DNA of 6,695 bases. It comes from RGIG5612 sp045598285 (GTDB lineage: Bacteria > Bacillota > Clostridia > Lachnospirales > Lachnospiraceae). Every line of letters begins with the position of its first letter. Position 1 is the first letter of the stretch. The translations under genes and the position numbers were made by a program. Below are positions 1-6,506 of this stretch, piece by piece. The DNA lies in NCBI GenBank assembly GCA_045598285.1, contig JAZLLU010000037.1, positions 1-6,695 on the forward strand. Reading direction: 5' to 3'. The notes under the pieces were generated by a model. That model did no database searches, was not told where the DNA came from, and saw nothing but the letters and a program-made list of their open reading frames with translations.

Positions 1-245
1 TAAACAAAGAGACTGTGGTTGGAGCCTCTATTAAACCATCAAGTGGTAGGGAAAAAACACCAATCCACAGTATCTTAAAATAGCATAGTCGAACCAATGA
101 AAAAGGTAAAGAAAGACTATGACTTTATATAATAGTAGGAATAAATAAGATTTTAGGTGTAAAAAAAGAAAATGAAAGTAAAAATGTAACACCAATAGTT
201 TCTGTTGATGGATTAAGCGTTGAGCCATTACTTGAAAGAGCATTT
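1..245 (+). other. gene-free left edge, probable decayed 5' part of the following gene
   Basis: No intact gene is visible here. The frame used by the gene at 246 stays open back to position 123 and, with only two interruptions (TAG at 81-83 and TGA at 120-122), to the window start. The stretch 201-245 translates to SVDGLSVEPLLERAF, which runs directly into the ATG at 246. From memory, the phrase EPLLxRAFMFLED is an internal conserved stretch of Firmicutes zinc-ribbon/TPR proteins, not an N-terminus. This suggests lost or mutated 5' coding sequence. A TATAAT string lies at 128-133 but has no matching -35 box. The minus-strand open frame at 31-243 is AT-rich, F/L-rich and looks like noise. I cannot see what lies before position 1. 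Confidence 0.5.
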
Positions 246-1631
246 ATGTTTTTAGAAGATAGAAAATGGCAAGAAGCAGATAACTATTGCGAAAAAGTTC
301 TTGATAGAGACCCTAAGAATGCCAAGGCCTATTTGGGTAAACTTATGGCAGATTTATATATATCTTGCAAAGAAAAATTAAAAGAACAAAAAGATTGTTT
401 TGATGAAAATGAAAATTTTAAAAAAGCAATTCGATTTAGCGATGAAGAATTAAAAAGTGAGTTAGAAGGATATATTGCACATATAAAAGATTGTCAACGA
501 CAGAAAAAAGAACAGCAAAGAAAAATTGAAAATTTAAAAAAGCTTGAATATGATAAGAAAATTGATCAGGTAGCAAATGCAATAATGATTTATTTTGATG
601 GTAACATAAATGAAAGTTATAAAAATGCAATAAGCGATTATGAACAAAATATTCTGAATAGCAATAATGAAATAGAAAGACTAAAAGAAATAAAAGAAAC
701 TATTCCAAATAGGGCTTCAGAAATTCAAAGCCGTAAATCAATTCAGAATAATATAGAAAATAAAATAAAATCATTAGAAACAGAATATAATTCTTTAGGA
801 GCATTTTCAAAAAAGCGAAGGAAAGAAATTGAAGAAGAAATTATTGTTTTGAATGGAGAATTAAACAAAAACCTTTGTAAAATAGAAAAACAGAAAAAAG
901 ATTTTTTTGGTGGAAATACGGATGAAATTGAAACGAAAATATCCGAATTAGAGAAAACAATTATTAATTATCAAAACAAAAAGTCTGCGATAGAAACAAA
1001 GCTTAATAATATAGACAATAATAAAATAGAAAAAATAAGTTTTGAAAAAGCAAAAAGCGAATTGTCAGATGAAAAATTATCGAAGGATGTTTTAAGTAGA
1101 TATCCGGAACTACAATTGAAATTAGTTAAAATATTAATAGAATATAAAAATAACTTTATTTTAGGCACATATAAGGGAGAACCAATAAGTTGGCAAGTAT
1201 GTTATGCAAATGATAATTTTGCATTAGTGGTTACTACAAATGGTATTGATACGTTACCGTTTGATGATGATTGTAATATTAATAATTGGGATAGATGCAT
1301 GTTAAATAAATACTTGAATAATGAAATGTTCAATGAAATGTTTAATGATAAAGAAAAAGAATTAATATTATTTAAGAAATTGTTTGTATTTGATTCAGGT
1401 GAAATAGAAAAACATTTAAGCATTTATAAAAAAATCAGTCCAACTAAATATGCAAAAGATAAAGGAGCATTTTGTGATCAATATGGATATACAAAATGGT
1501 GGACAAGTACATCTTTATTAAATGATGTCGTTATTGTTAATAATAATGGAAGTTCATTGGATTCGGTAAAGGCAAATTGTGAAGGAATTACTGTACGCCC
1601 TGCATGCCGTATTGATTTATCAAAGCTTTAA
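246..1631 (+). CDS. TPR / coiled-coil protein with C-terminal DUF6273 domain, probably 5'-truncated
   Basis: From the ATG at 246 this encodes 461 aa. Residues 1-40 form a TPR-like pair of helices (DRKWQEADNYCEKVLDRDP, then NAKAYLGKLMA). Residues 45-280 are highly charged K/E/N-rich helices, probably coiled coil, with a SLGAFSKKRRKEIEEEI stretch at 183-199. Residues 305-457 resemble DUF6273: GTYKGEPISWQVCY opening, NNWDRCMLNKYLN, TKYAK, a WWTSTS box at 418-423 (often WWLRSP in the family) and ITVRPACRIDL at the end. The role of DUF6273 is unknown; I infer binding or structure rather than catalysis. No signal peptide or membrane segment is seen in this part. The start at 246 is doubtful: its upstream GAAAGAG is a poor ribosome site and the family phrase EPLLxRAF lies just upstream in frame. 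Relatives usually carry an N-terminal zinc ribbon and often a membrane helix, absent here. It may be a pseudogene or an expressed truncated form. Confidence 0.8.
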   Translation: MFLEDRKWQEADNYCEKVLDRDPKNAKAYLGKLMADLYISCKEKLKEQKDCFDENENFKKAIRFSDEELKSELEGYIAHIKDCQRQKKEQQRKIENLKKLEYDKKIDQVANAIMIYFDGNINESYKNAISDYEQNILNSNNEIERLKEIKETIPNRASEIQSRKSIQNNIENKIKSLETEYNSLGAFSKKRRKEIEEEIIVLNGELNKNLCKIEKQKKDFFGGNTDEIETKISELEKTIINYQNKKSAIETKLNNIDNNKIEKISFEKAKSELSDEKLSKDVLSRYPELQLKLVKILIEYKNNFILGTYKGEPISWQVCYANDNFALVVTTNGIDTLPFDDDCNINNWDRCMLNKYLNNEMFNEMFNDKEKELILFKKLFVFDSGEIEKHLSIYKKISPTKYAKDKGAFCDQYGYTKWWTSTSLLNDVVIVNNNGSSLDSVKANCEGITVRPACRIDLSKL

Positions 1632-1641
1632 TAATATTTTG

Positions 1642-1648
1642 AAGGAGG
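1642..1648 (+). promoter_or_regulatory. Shine-Dalgarno AAGGAGG deciding the start at 1657
   Basis: AAGGAGG lies eight bases before the ATG at 1657. The same frame is open further upstream to an ATG at 1579, but that ATG is inside the preceding gene and lacks a ribosome site. The strong site therefore fixes the start at 1657 and gives an 81 aa product. Confidence 0.85.
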
Positions 1649-1656
1649 TAGTAGAA

Positions 1657-1902
1657 ATGAATTTATATGATGATGTTGCTATTCAGGTAAAAACACAGGC
1701 AGAAAAATATGAACAACAAATTGATGATTTAAAAAAGGAGATTCGGGATACTTATCGTAATGGTCATGGATGGACAGGCGTTGGGTCGAATATAGTAAGA
1801 GTTTCATCAGAAGACAAAGTAAAAAAATTAAATGAGAAATTGAAAAAATTAGAAAATGAGACTGCTTGGATTAGAAAAATAAATAGAGAATATATTAGAT
1901 AA
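1657..1902 (+). CDS. small helical-hairpin protein, function unknown
   Basis: This encodes 81 aa that I do not recognise. Residues 1-34 and 50-80 are charged amphipathic helices (KYEQQIDDLKKEIRDTYR and DKVKKLNEKLKKLENETAWI). They are joined by a glycine-rich loop with a W (NGHGWTGVGSN, residues 35-45). The pattern predicts an antiparallel helical hairpin or short coiled coil. There is no signal peptide, membrane helix or cysteine, so it is probably cytosolic. It starts 25 bases after the DUF6273 gene with the best ribosome site in the window, and the next gene starts 17 bases after its stop, so co-transcription is likely. An adaptor or partner role for the neighbouring coiled-coil proteins is possible but is inference only. 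Confidence 0.75.
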   Translation: MNLYDDVAIQVKTQAEKYEQQIDDLKKEIRDTYRNGHGWTGVGSNIVRVSSEDKVKKLNEKLKKLENETAWIRKINREYIR

Positions 1903-1919
1903 ATGGAAAGGAGAAGAGT

Positions 1920-2291
1920 ATGCCAGAATTTTTAATAATAATTATTGTAGTGGTAGTAGTTTTTGCTTTGGTATTTGGGATTAAGGCTATTGTTGATAAT
2001 AAAAGTAATCCTCATAGAGGAGGAAATAAATCGGGCAGTCCAGATTATGTCTATAAAAACAAAGCTAATAAATATACATTAGGTGGAACAAACCTAGATA
2101 GATTTTATATTGAATGTGTTCTTTCAAAATGTAACGATTTCAGTGTTCAAGAAAATAAAGAAAAAGCTGAAAAATTAGCACAAAAATATAATTTGAATTA
2201 TGATAAGGGAATAGAATATTTGTTTAGTAAAGGTATGCTAGAACATAAAGAAATTTCTGACAATATAAAATTTCAAAGAAACAAATGGTAA
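1920..2291 (+). CDS. small membrane-anchored protein, function unknown
   Basis: This encodes 123 aa. Residues 4-24 form one strongly hydrophobic helix (EFLIIIIVVVVVFALVFGI) with no visible cleavage or lipobox motif, so it is probably an N-terminal anchor. Residues 28-55 are a polar, Gly/Asn-rich linker. Residues 58-110 form a compact helical domain (LDRFYIECVLSKCNDFS, then KAEKLAQKYNL and KGIEYLFSKGMLEHKEI) with cysteines at 66 and 71. The basic residues after the helix (K22 and K28) suggest the C-terminal domain is cytosolic. The ATG at 1920 follows AAAGGAG at 1907-1913 with six bases of spacing. It sits between the 81 aa gene and the SPFH gene on the same strand. I do not recognise a family. 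It could be a membrane partner of the SPFH complex, but that rests on position only. Confidence 0.75.
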   Translation: MPEFLIIIIVVVVVFALVFGIKAIVDNKSNPHRGGNKSGSPDYVYKNKANKYTLGGTNLDRFYIECVLSKCNDFSVQENKEKAEKLAQKYNLNYDKGIEYLFSKGMLEHKEISDNIKFQRNKW

Positions 2292-2321
2292 GTAATTAGA
2301 ATAAAAAATAGGAGAAATGTT

Positions 2322-4088
2322 ATGGCTAAATTTGTAATCGAGTGCCCAAATTGTGGCAAGTATGCTGAGGCAAAGACAGGGTTCTTTGCAAGCAAAAAAA
2401 TTAATTGTGCATGTGGATATACGATAGATGTTCGCACAGAGAAACTTGCTAGTAGAACATGTCCACACTGCGGAAACAATGTAGTTTTTGATCAGTCAAA
2501 AGGTGAAAAAGCAAAATGCCCTGTTTGCGGCGAGCCTATTAACACTCAGTCTGAACAAAATAAGATGGTTGAGTTTTCATGTGTTCAATGTGGAGTTAGA
2601 TTAAGAACTTCCAAAGCAGCAGCAAGTTACACTTGTCCTGTATGTGATTGTGTTAATGATGTTGCAGAAAGAACTAAAAGCGAAGAAATCAAAAACGATG
2701 GTCTTGCAAGCATAATCAAATATGAAGGTGACAATGACACATTTATTTGGAAACATCCTATCGAAGATTTTAACTATGGTTCACAACTTATTGTTCATGA
2801 AAGTCAGGAAGCAATCTTCTTTAAAGATGGCCAGGCTTTAGATCTTTTCGGACCAGGTCGTTACACACTTGAAACACAACAACTTCCTTTGCTTGAAAAA
2901 GTATATAAGCTCCCAACTGACACAGAAGGAACTTTCCATTCAGAAGTTTATTTTATTAACAAAACCGTACAAATGGGAATTAAGTGGGGAACACCTGATA
3001 AAGTAAGATTTATTGATCCTCTTACTGGAGTTCCACTTGAGCTCGGAGCATCAGGTTCTATTAACATGTTGGTTTCTGATTCAAGAAAACTTTTAGTTAA
3101 ACTTGTTGGTACGATGAGTGGTATTGCTTGGGGAGAAAAAGATGATTTTACAAAATCAATCCAAGATTCTTTCAGGCCATTAATTGCTAATGCTGTAAAG
3201 ACATCTCTTCCTTCAGTAATCAAGGATGGCGCTATTGATATTCTTGAAATTGATGAAAAGATTGATGTTATTTCAGAAAAATTAAAAGAGAATATTCTTC
3301 CTGGATTTGAAGAATATGGTCTTACAATACCTCAGTTTTATGTAACAAGTGTTGTTCTTCCTGAAGACGATCCTAACTTTAAGAGAATTAGAGAATTACA
3401 TACAATTACTCTTCAGACTCGTATGGCTCAGGCTGAAGCAACTGTTAAAACTGCTCAAGCTAAAAGTCAGGCTCAATATCGTGTGGCTGAAGAGCAGAGC
3501 AAAGCTGCTATTGAAACTGCTCATAGACAAGCTGAACTTGAGCGTCAGACAACGGAAACTGAAGTTCTTAAGAGAGAAGCTGAACGTAAAGTTATTGAGG
3601 CTGAGGCTGAAGCTAAAGCTATGAGAATACAAGGACTTACAGAAGCCGAAATTATGCAGGCTAAAGGCTATAATCAAAAAGATGTTCTTCAATCAGAAGT
3701 TCAAAAAGCTTATGCAGAAGGTATTGGAAACATGGGTCCAGCTATTTCTGCAGGAGGTGGAAGCAGTATCGTTGGTGACATGGTAGGTCTTGGTGTTGGA
3801 ATGGCTGCAGCAAGTACTATTGCTCCTCAAGTCGGTGGAATGTTTAATGGAATGAACATGCAAGGTGCACAAGCTAATCAGCAAGCACCAGCTATGCAGC
3901 AAACTCTAGGCGCACCAGCTCAACCCGGTTGGACATGTACATCTTGTGGCAAAGTTGGAATTACATCTAACTTCTGTCCTGATTGTGGAGTAGCAAAGCC
4001 GATGCCTGCTTCATGGGATTGCACATGTGGAACTACTGGAATTACAACAAACTTCTGCCCAAATTGTGGAAAAAAGAAAGGGGAATAA
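2322..4088 (+). CDS. SPFH (Band 7/flotillin-like) domain protein with N- and C-terminal zinc ribbons
   Basis: This encodes 588 aa. Cysteine pairs at 8/11 with 29/31, 47/50 with 66/69, and 87/90 with 105/108 form three N-terminal zinc ribbons. An SPFH domain spans about 135-350, with TFIWKHPIEDFNYGSQLIVH, AIFFKDGQALDLFGPGRYTL and VLPEDDPNFKRI as recognisable stretches. Residues 355-465 are an A/E/Q/R-rich coiled coil, as in flotillins and related SPFH proteins. Residues 467-510 are Gly/Ala/Met-rich, 511-535 are Gln/Ala/Pro-rich, and two tandem zinc ribbons close the protein. It is the architecture annotated as SPFH or virion-core-like protein; B. subtilis YdjI is a shorter relative. SPFH proteins oligomerise on membranes; no membrane helix is present here, so recruitment by the next gene's product is likely. 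The start follows GGAG at 2311-2314. Codon choice is less AT-biased than in the genes before it. The exact function is unknown. Confidence 0.93.
   Translation: MAKFVIECPNCGKYAEAKTGFFASKKINCACGYTIDVRTEKLASRTCPHCGNNVVFDQSKGEKAKCPVCGEPINTQSEQNKMVEFSCVQCGVRLRTSKAAASYTCPVCDCVNDVAERTKSEEIKNDGLASIIKYEGDNDTFIWKHPIEDFNYGSQLIVHESQEAIFFKDGQALDLFGPGRYTLETQQLPLLEKVYKLPTDTEGTFHSEVYFINKTVQMGIKWGTPDKVRFIDPLTGVPLELGASGSINMLVSDSRKLLVKLVGTMSGIAWGEKDDFTKSIQDSFRPLIANAVKTSLPSVIKDGAIDILEIDEKIDVISEKLKENILPGFEEYGLTIPQFYVTSVVLPEDDPNFKRIRELHTITLQTRMAQAEATVKTAQAKSQAQYRVAEEQSKAAIETAHRQAELERQTTETEVLKREAERKVIEAEAEAKAMRIQGLTEAEIMQAKGYNQKDVLQSEVQKAYAEGIGNMGPAISAGGGSSIVGDMVGLGVGMAAASTIAPQVGGMFNGMNMQGAQANQQAPAMQQTLGAPAQPGWTCTSCGKVGITSNFCPDCGVAKPMPASWDCTCGTTGITTNFCPNCGKKKGE
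3930..4076 (+). repeat. tandem C-terminal zinc-ribbon repeat in the SPFH gene
   Basis: Two adjacent copies of a zinc-ribbon unit lie at residues 537-560 and 565-585 of the SPFH protein. The first reads WTCTSCGKVGITSNFCPDCG and the second WDCTCGTTGITTNFCPNCG. They share W, the GIT-N-FCP core and the CPxCG knuckle. The second copy has C-x-C in its first knuckle, where the first has C-x-x-C. Each keeps four cysteines, so both can in principle bind zinc. The similarity points to internal duplication. Confidence 0.85.
4077..4083 (+). promoter_or_regulatory. ribosome binding site inside the end of the SPFH gene
   Basis: AAAGGGG lies in the last codons of the SPFH gene, eight bases before the ATG at 4092. 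The stop codon of the SPFH gene (4086-4088) sits between this site and the start, so translation of the two genes is probably coupled. Confidence 0.65.
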
Positions 4089-4091
4089 GTT

Positions 4092-4781
4092 ATGAAGAAA
4101 AATAAAGTAAGAGGAATAGTTATTCTCGCAGTAGTTTTAATTGCTTATCTAGTTTTAGCATTGGTTATTCCTTTTAAGCATACAACAACGTTTTGGATTG
4201 GATTTGTGTTTGGAATTATTGGTTTGATAGTTTCTGCAATTGGATGCATTGTTGCATTTAAGGGCGCTGAAAGTGCTAAAAGTAAATTTTATGGTTTTCC
4301 TATTGCAAGAGTAGTTCTTATATATGCTATCGTTCAAACAATTGTCAGCTTTGTATTTATGGCATTAGGATTTATTTGCCCTCCGTGGATTTGCATTATT
4401 GTTTCAGTAATCTTACTTGTACTTGCTATTTTAGGCCTTGTTGCAACTGATGCAGTCAGAGATGAAATCGAACGTCAGGATAAAAAAATCAAAGTGGATG
4501 TTGCAACAATGAGAAACCTTCAATCTAAAACTACCTTCATTGTTAGCCAATGTGATGATGAAGAAGCAAAGAAGGCTCTTTCAAAACTTGCTGACAGTTT
4601 TAAATACAGCGACCCTGTTAGTTCTCCAAACCTTGCTGATATTGAAGCAGACTTAAAGTCATATGTAGATGAACTTCAAACAGCAGTTACAGATAAAGAC
4701 TTCGGTTGTGTAAGTACACTTTGCGCTAAGATAGAAAGCACATTAGCCGAACGAAACATATTGTGCAAATTGAATAAATAA
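4092..4781 (+). CDS. four-helix membrane protein with cytosolic helical tail
   Basis: This encodes 229 aa. Four hydrophobic segments are visible at about 8-27, 33-56, 70-94 and 97-118. A charged cytosolic domain follows at 119-229 (DEIERQDKKIKVDVATM, then helices around CDDEEAKKALSKLADSFKYSD and DIEADLKSYVDELQTAV). The lysine/arginine-rich N-terminus (KKNKVR) and the charged tail both suit a cytosolic location, consistent with an even number of helices. I recall similar uncharacterised proteins next to SPFH/zinc-ribbon genes in Clostridia, including the KYSDPVSS and CKLNK stretches, but have no family name. It starts three bases after the SPFH stop, the tightest spacing in the window, so the two proteins probably act together. 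The likeliest role is the membrane anchor for the soluble SPFH protein. No catalytic motif is seen. Confidence 0.88.
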   Translation: MKKNKVRGIVILAVVLIAYLVLALVIPFKHTTTFWIGFVFGIIGLIVSAIGCIVAFKGAESAKSKFYGFPIARVVLIYAIVQTIVSFVFMALGFICPPWICIIVSVILLVLAILGLVATDAVRDEIERQDKKIKVDVATMRNLQSKTTFIVSQCDDEEAKKALSKLADSFKYSDPVSSPNLADIEADLKSYVDELQTAVTDKDFGCVSTLCAKIESTLAERNILCKLNK

Positions 4782-4798
4782 AAAAAGGAGAGAAAACA

Positions 4799-5908
4799 AT
4801 GCAAAGATTATTCTGTGAAGTATGTGGTGGCACAGAATTATTAAAAGATGGTGGTATTTTCACATGTCAAAATTGTGGATGTCAGTATTCCTTGGATGAA
4901 GTGAAAAAAATGATGATTGAAGGGACTGTAGAAGTACAAGGTACTGTAAAAGTTGATAACAGCGACTTCGTTCAAAAGTATCTTGCTAATGCACGTCGCG
5001 CAAAAGAAAAAGAGGATTGGGAAGAAACCGAAAAATATTACAACATGGTTGAACAAAATGATCCAGATAATATTGAAGCAATATTTTATAGTGCATATGC
5101 TAAGGCAAAAATAACACTAGTAGATGCTGATATTTATAAAAGAGAAGCAGCATTTAAAGTACTTTCAAATTGTATTTCTATTATTGATGACCATTATAAG
5201 CCTGAAAGAAGAGAAGAAAATTCAAAGGCTATCTTACAAATGTCAACTGACCTTGGAAAAATGATAACAAGTAATTTTGTTTATACTAAAACAGGACGAG
5301 GATTATTGGCATCTGATAATAGATCTTCGACATATGTATTGTTTGTGGCGTTGGTTAATAATTTTAAGGAATCAATTGATAATATTGCAAAAGTTGATAA
5401 TCAAATTTATTTACATGAAGCTTTAATTAATTTGTATTCAGTAGCAGCGGCTATGGATACAGAAAACAGTTTTAATACAGCTTATCCATATTTTAAAAAA
5501 GGCGCTTGTAATAAAATTGTGGATGAAGAACAAGAAAAAATAAAATTAATAAGAAAAGAAATGATTAAAGATTATTGGAAATTCAGTTCTGAAACTATTA
5601 GTAAAAAAACAGCACTAGATGAAGAAAAGAAATTATTGCAAACTAGAGTAGATGAAATTAATGCTCAAAAAAAGCCATATATAAAGAAAATAGAGGAATT
5701 ACAAACTCATTTAACTGCTTTGCAATATGATTTGTCAGGTTCTGTTTTGGGAACTGGCAAATTAAAAAAAGAGATACAAGAATACAAGGGAAAAATAGAA
5801 GTAGTAGAAAGAGAATGCGAAACAGCATTCGAACCATTTAAGGATGAATTCGAAAAAGCTAGTAATCGTATAAAAGAAATTGATGAAATAATAAAAAATG
5901 TTTTATAA
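4799..5908 (+). CDS. TFIIB-type zinc-ribbon, TPR and coiled-coil protein
   Basis: This encodes 369 aa. Residues 6-26 form a TFIIB-type zinc ribbon with cysteines at 6, 9, 23 and 26 (FCEVCGG and FTCQNCGCQYS). A short strand-like repeat follows (EGTVEVQGTVKVDNSD, 41-56). A TPR-like helical pair lies at 57-105 (YLANARRAKEKEDWEETEKY, then DPDNIEAIFYSAYAKAK). Helical repeats of unclear type follow to about 240, and a coiled coil at 243-369 contains SVLGTGKLKKEIQEYKGKI. No membrane segment is seen. In Firmicutes such proteins are annotated TFIIB-type zinc finger proteins; despite the name they are not known transcription factors. The start follows AAGGAGAG at 4786-4792 and lies 17 bases after the membrane gene. 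It is probably the third member of the SPFH complex, as an adaptor. It shares its layout with the gene at 246. B. subtilis YdjG is a comparable zinc-ribbon partner. Confidence 0.88.
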   Translation: MQRLFCEVCGGTELLKDGGIFTCQNCGCQYSLDEVKKMMIEGTVEVQGTVKVDNSDFVQKYLANARRAKEKEDWEETEKYYNMVEQNDPDNIEAIFYSAYAKAKITLVDADIYKREAAFKVLSNCISIIDDHYKPERREENSKAILQMSTDLGKMITSNFVYTKTGRGLLASDNRSSTYVLFVALVNNFKESIDNIAKVDNQIYLHEALINLYSVAAAMDTENSFNTAYPYFKKGACNKIVDEEQEKIKLIRKEMIKDYWKFSSETISKKTALDEEKKLLQTRVDEINAQKKPYIKKIEELQTHLTALQYDLSGSVLGTGKLKKEIQEYKGKIEVVERECETAFEPFKDEFEKASNRIKEIDEIIKNVL

Positions 5909-5929
5909 GAAGTATATTAAATAAGTTTT

Positions 5930-6310
5930 ATGAAACAAGACGCTAAATCAATAAAATATTATAGAGGGATTTTTGATTATTACAAAGCCAATGCTTTTCA
6001 TCTAGAGCTTTGGTTTGATACTACCGAGACAAAGACTGATTTTGCTGAGCTTATGTGGGGGCTTGGTTTTGATATGGATTGCAGGAAAAGTTATGAAGAA
6101 CTTTACCCGGAAAAACCAAGACTGGAAATGTCAAAAATTCAAAAATATGATTTAGTGTTAAGTAACCTTGAAAAGTGTAATCGACAGGTTGTTGGAAATT
6201 ACATTTTTTCAGAGTTTAGATATTTAACACATTGGAGTTATGAATATAATCCGTCAGAGGCAGCATATTTCTTTGAAAAAGCATTTAGATTATTAGAACA
6301 AAAGATATAG
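5930..6310 (+). CDS. conserved hypothetical protein, 126 aa
   Basis: This encodes 126 aa. The composition is that of a real soluble protein: aromatic-rich, with well-spaced charged residues. Notable stretches are LELWFD (25-30), LMWGLGFDMDCRKSYEELYP (41-60) and NYIFSEFRYLTHWSYEYNP (90-108), then a helix EAAYFFEKAFRLLEQ. From memory, similar stretches (GFDMDC, FSxxRYxTHW) occur in short uncharacterised proteins of Clostridia; no function is known to me. There is no signal peptide or membrane helix. The ATG at 5930 is the only reasonable start, because the frame is stopped at 5918-5920, yet no Shine-Dalgarno sequence precedes it. That is unlike the genes upstream and suggests weak or coupled translation, or an altered 5' end. 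It follows the TFIIB-ribbon gene by 21 bases; a functional link is uncertain. Confidence 0.7.
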   Translation: MKQDAKSIKYYRGIFDYYKANAFHLELWFDTTETKTDFAELMWGLGFDMDCRKSYEELYPEKPRLEMSKIQKYDLVLSNLEKCNRQVVGNYIFSEFRYLTHWSYEYNPSEAAYFFEKAFRLLEQKI

Positions 6311-6417
6311 TTCAGCTTTTTTCAAAATATCCACAGCTTAAAGCTTTAAAAAATAGAAAATTGTTCCTTTCCGGCAAACTCATGGGTTCATACGGAATCA
6401 TATTGAACGCGGAATAG
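6289..6417 (+). pseudogene. possible remnant of a DUF6273-type protein linker
   Basis: A reading frame from 6289 to the TAG at 6415-6417 has no start codon at its head and begins inside the preceding gene. It includes VQLFSKYPQLKALKNRKLF and then GKLMGSYG. This resembles the junction before the DUF6273 domain in the gene at 246, which reads DVLSRYPELQLKLVKI and then FILGTY. It may be a decayed fragment of a second such gene. The similarity is short, so this is a tentative call; chance or an unrelated remnant is possible. Confidence 0.3.
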
Positions 6418-6491
6418 GAAATCCGTCAGTTGCAACTCTAAATAGAATTGCAGAAGCATTGGGCGCAAAATTATTTGTGCAGATTGCTTGA
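6402..6491 (+). pseudogene. C-terminal remnant of an XRE-type HTH regulator or antitoxin
   Basis: The frame 6402-6491 encodes IERGIGNPSVATLN followed by RIAEALGAKLFVQIA and a TGA. This is the typical end of an XRE/Cro-type helix-turn-helix domain: recognition-helix tail (IERG), the NPS turn, then the last two helices and a short strand. HigA-type antitoxins and many small regulators end this way. The first helices and start codon are missing: upstream the frame reads IVPFRQTHGFIRNH, which does not look like HTH sequence. The gene has therefore been cut at about 6396-6402. Unless it is read through from upstream it should not make a DNA-binding protein. Confidence 0.7.
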
Positions 6492-6506
6492 ATAGAGAAA
6501 AAAACA

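Noticed and set aside
128..133. TATAAT as a -10 promoter box
   Set aside because: No TTGACA-like box sits 16-18 bases upstream, and such a hexamer is common by chance in DNA this AT-rich.
1579..1656. N-terminal extension of the 81 aa gene to an ATG at 1579
   Set aside because: The extension lies inside the DUF6273 gene, has no ribosome site, and a strong AAGGAGG stands eight bases before the ATG at 1657.
2322..2651. N-terminal zinc ribbons as a sign of a DNA-binding transcription regulator
   Set aside because: They are fused to an SPFH domain and a long coiled coil beside a membrane-protein gene, which fits a protein-binding adaptor role better.
3349..3624. L/K-rich + strand open frame inside the SPFH gene
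   Set aside because: It is a frame-shifted reading of the repetitive coiled-coil codons and has no ribosome site; the SPFH frame explains the sequence.
2948..3692. Open frames on the minus strand opposite the SPFH gene (2948-3223 and 3396-3692)
   Set aside because: They have no recognisable domains and low-complexity S/F/L composition, as expected opposite coding sequence.
6338..6349. TTAAAGCTTTAA palindrome as operator or terminator
   Set aside because: It is short, has no loop and no following T-run, and lies within a remnant frame; it could easily be chance.
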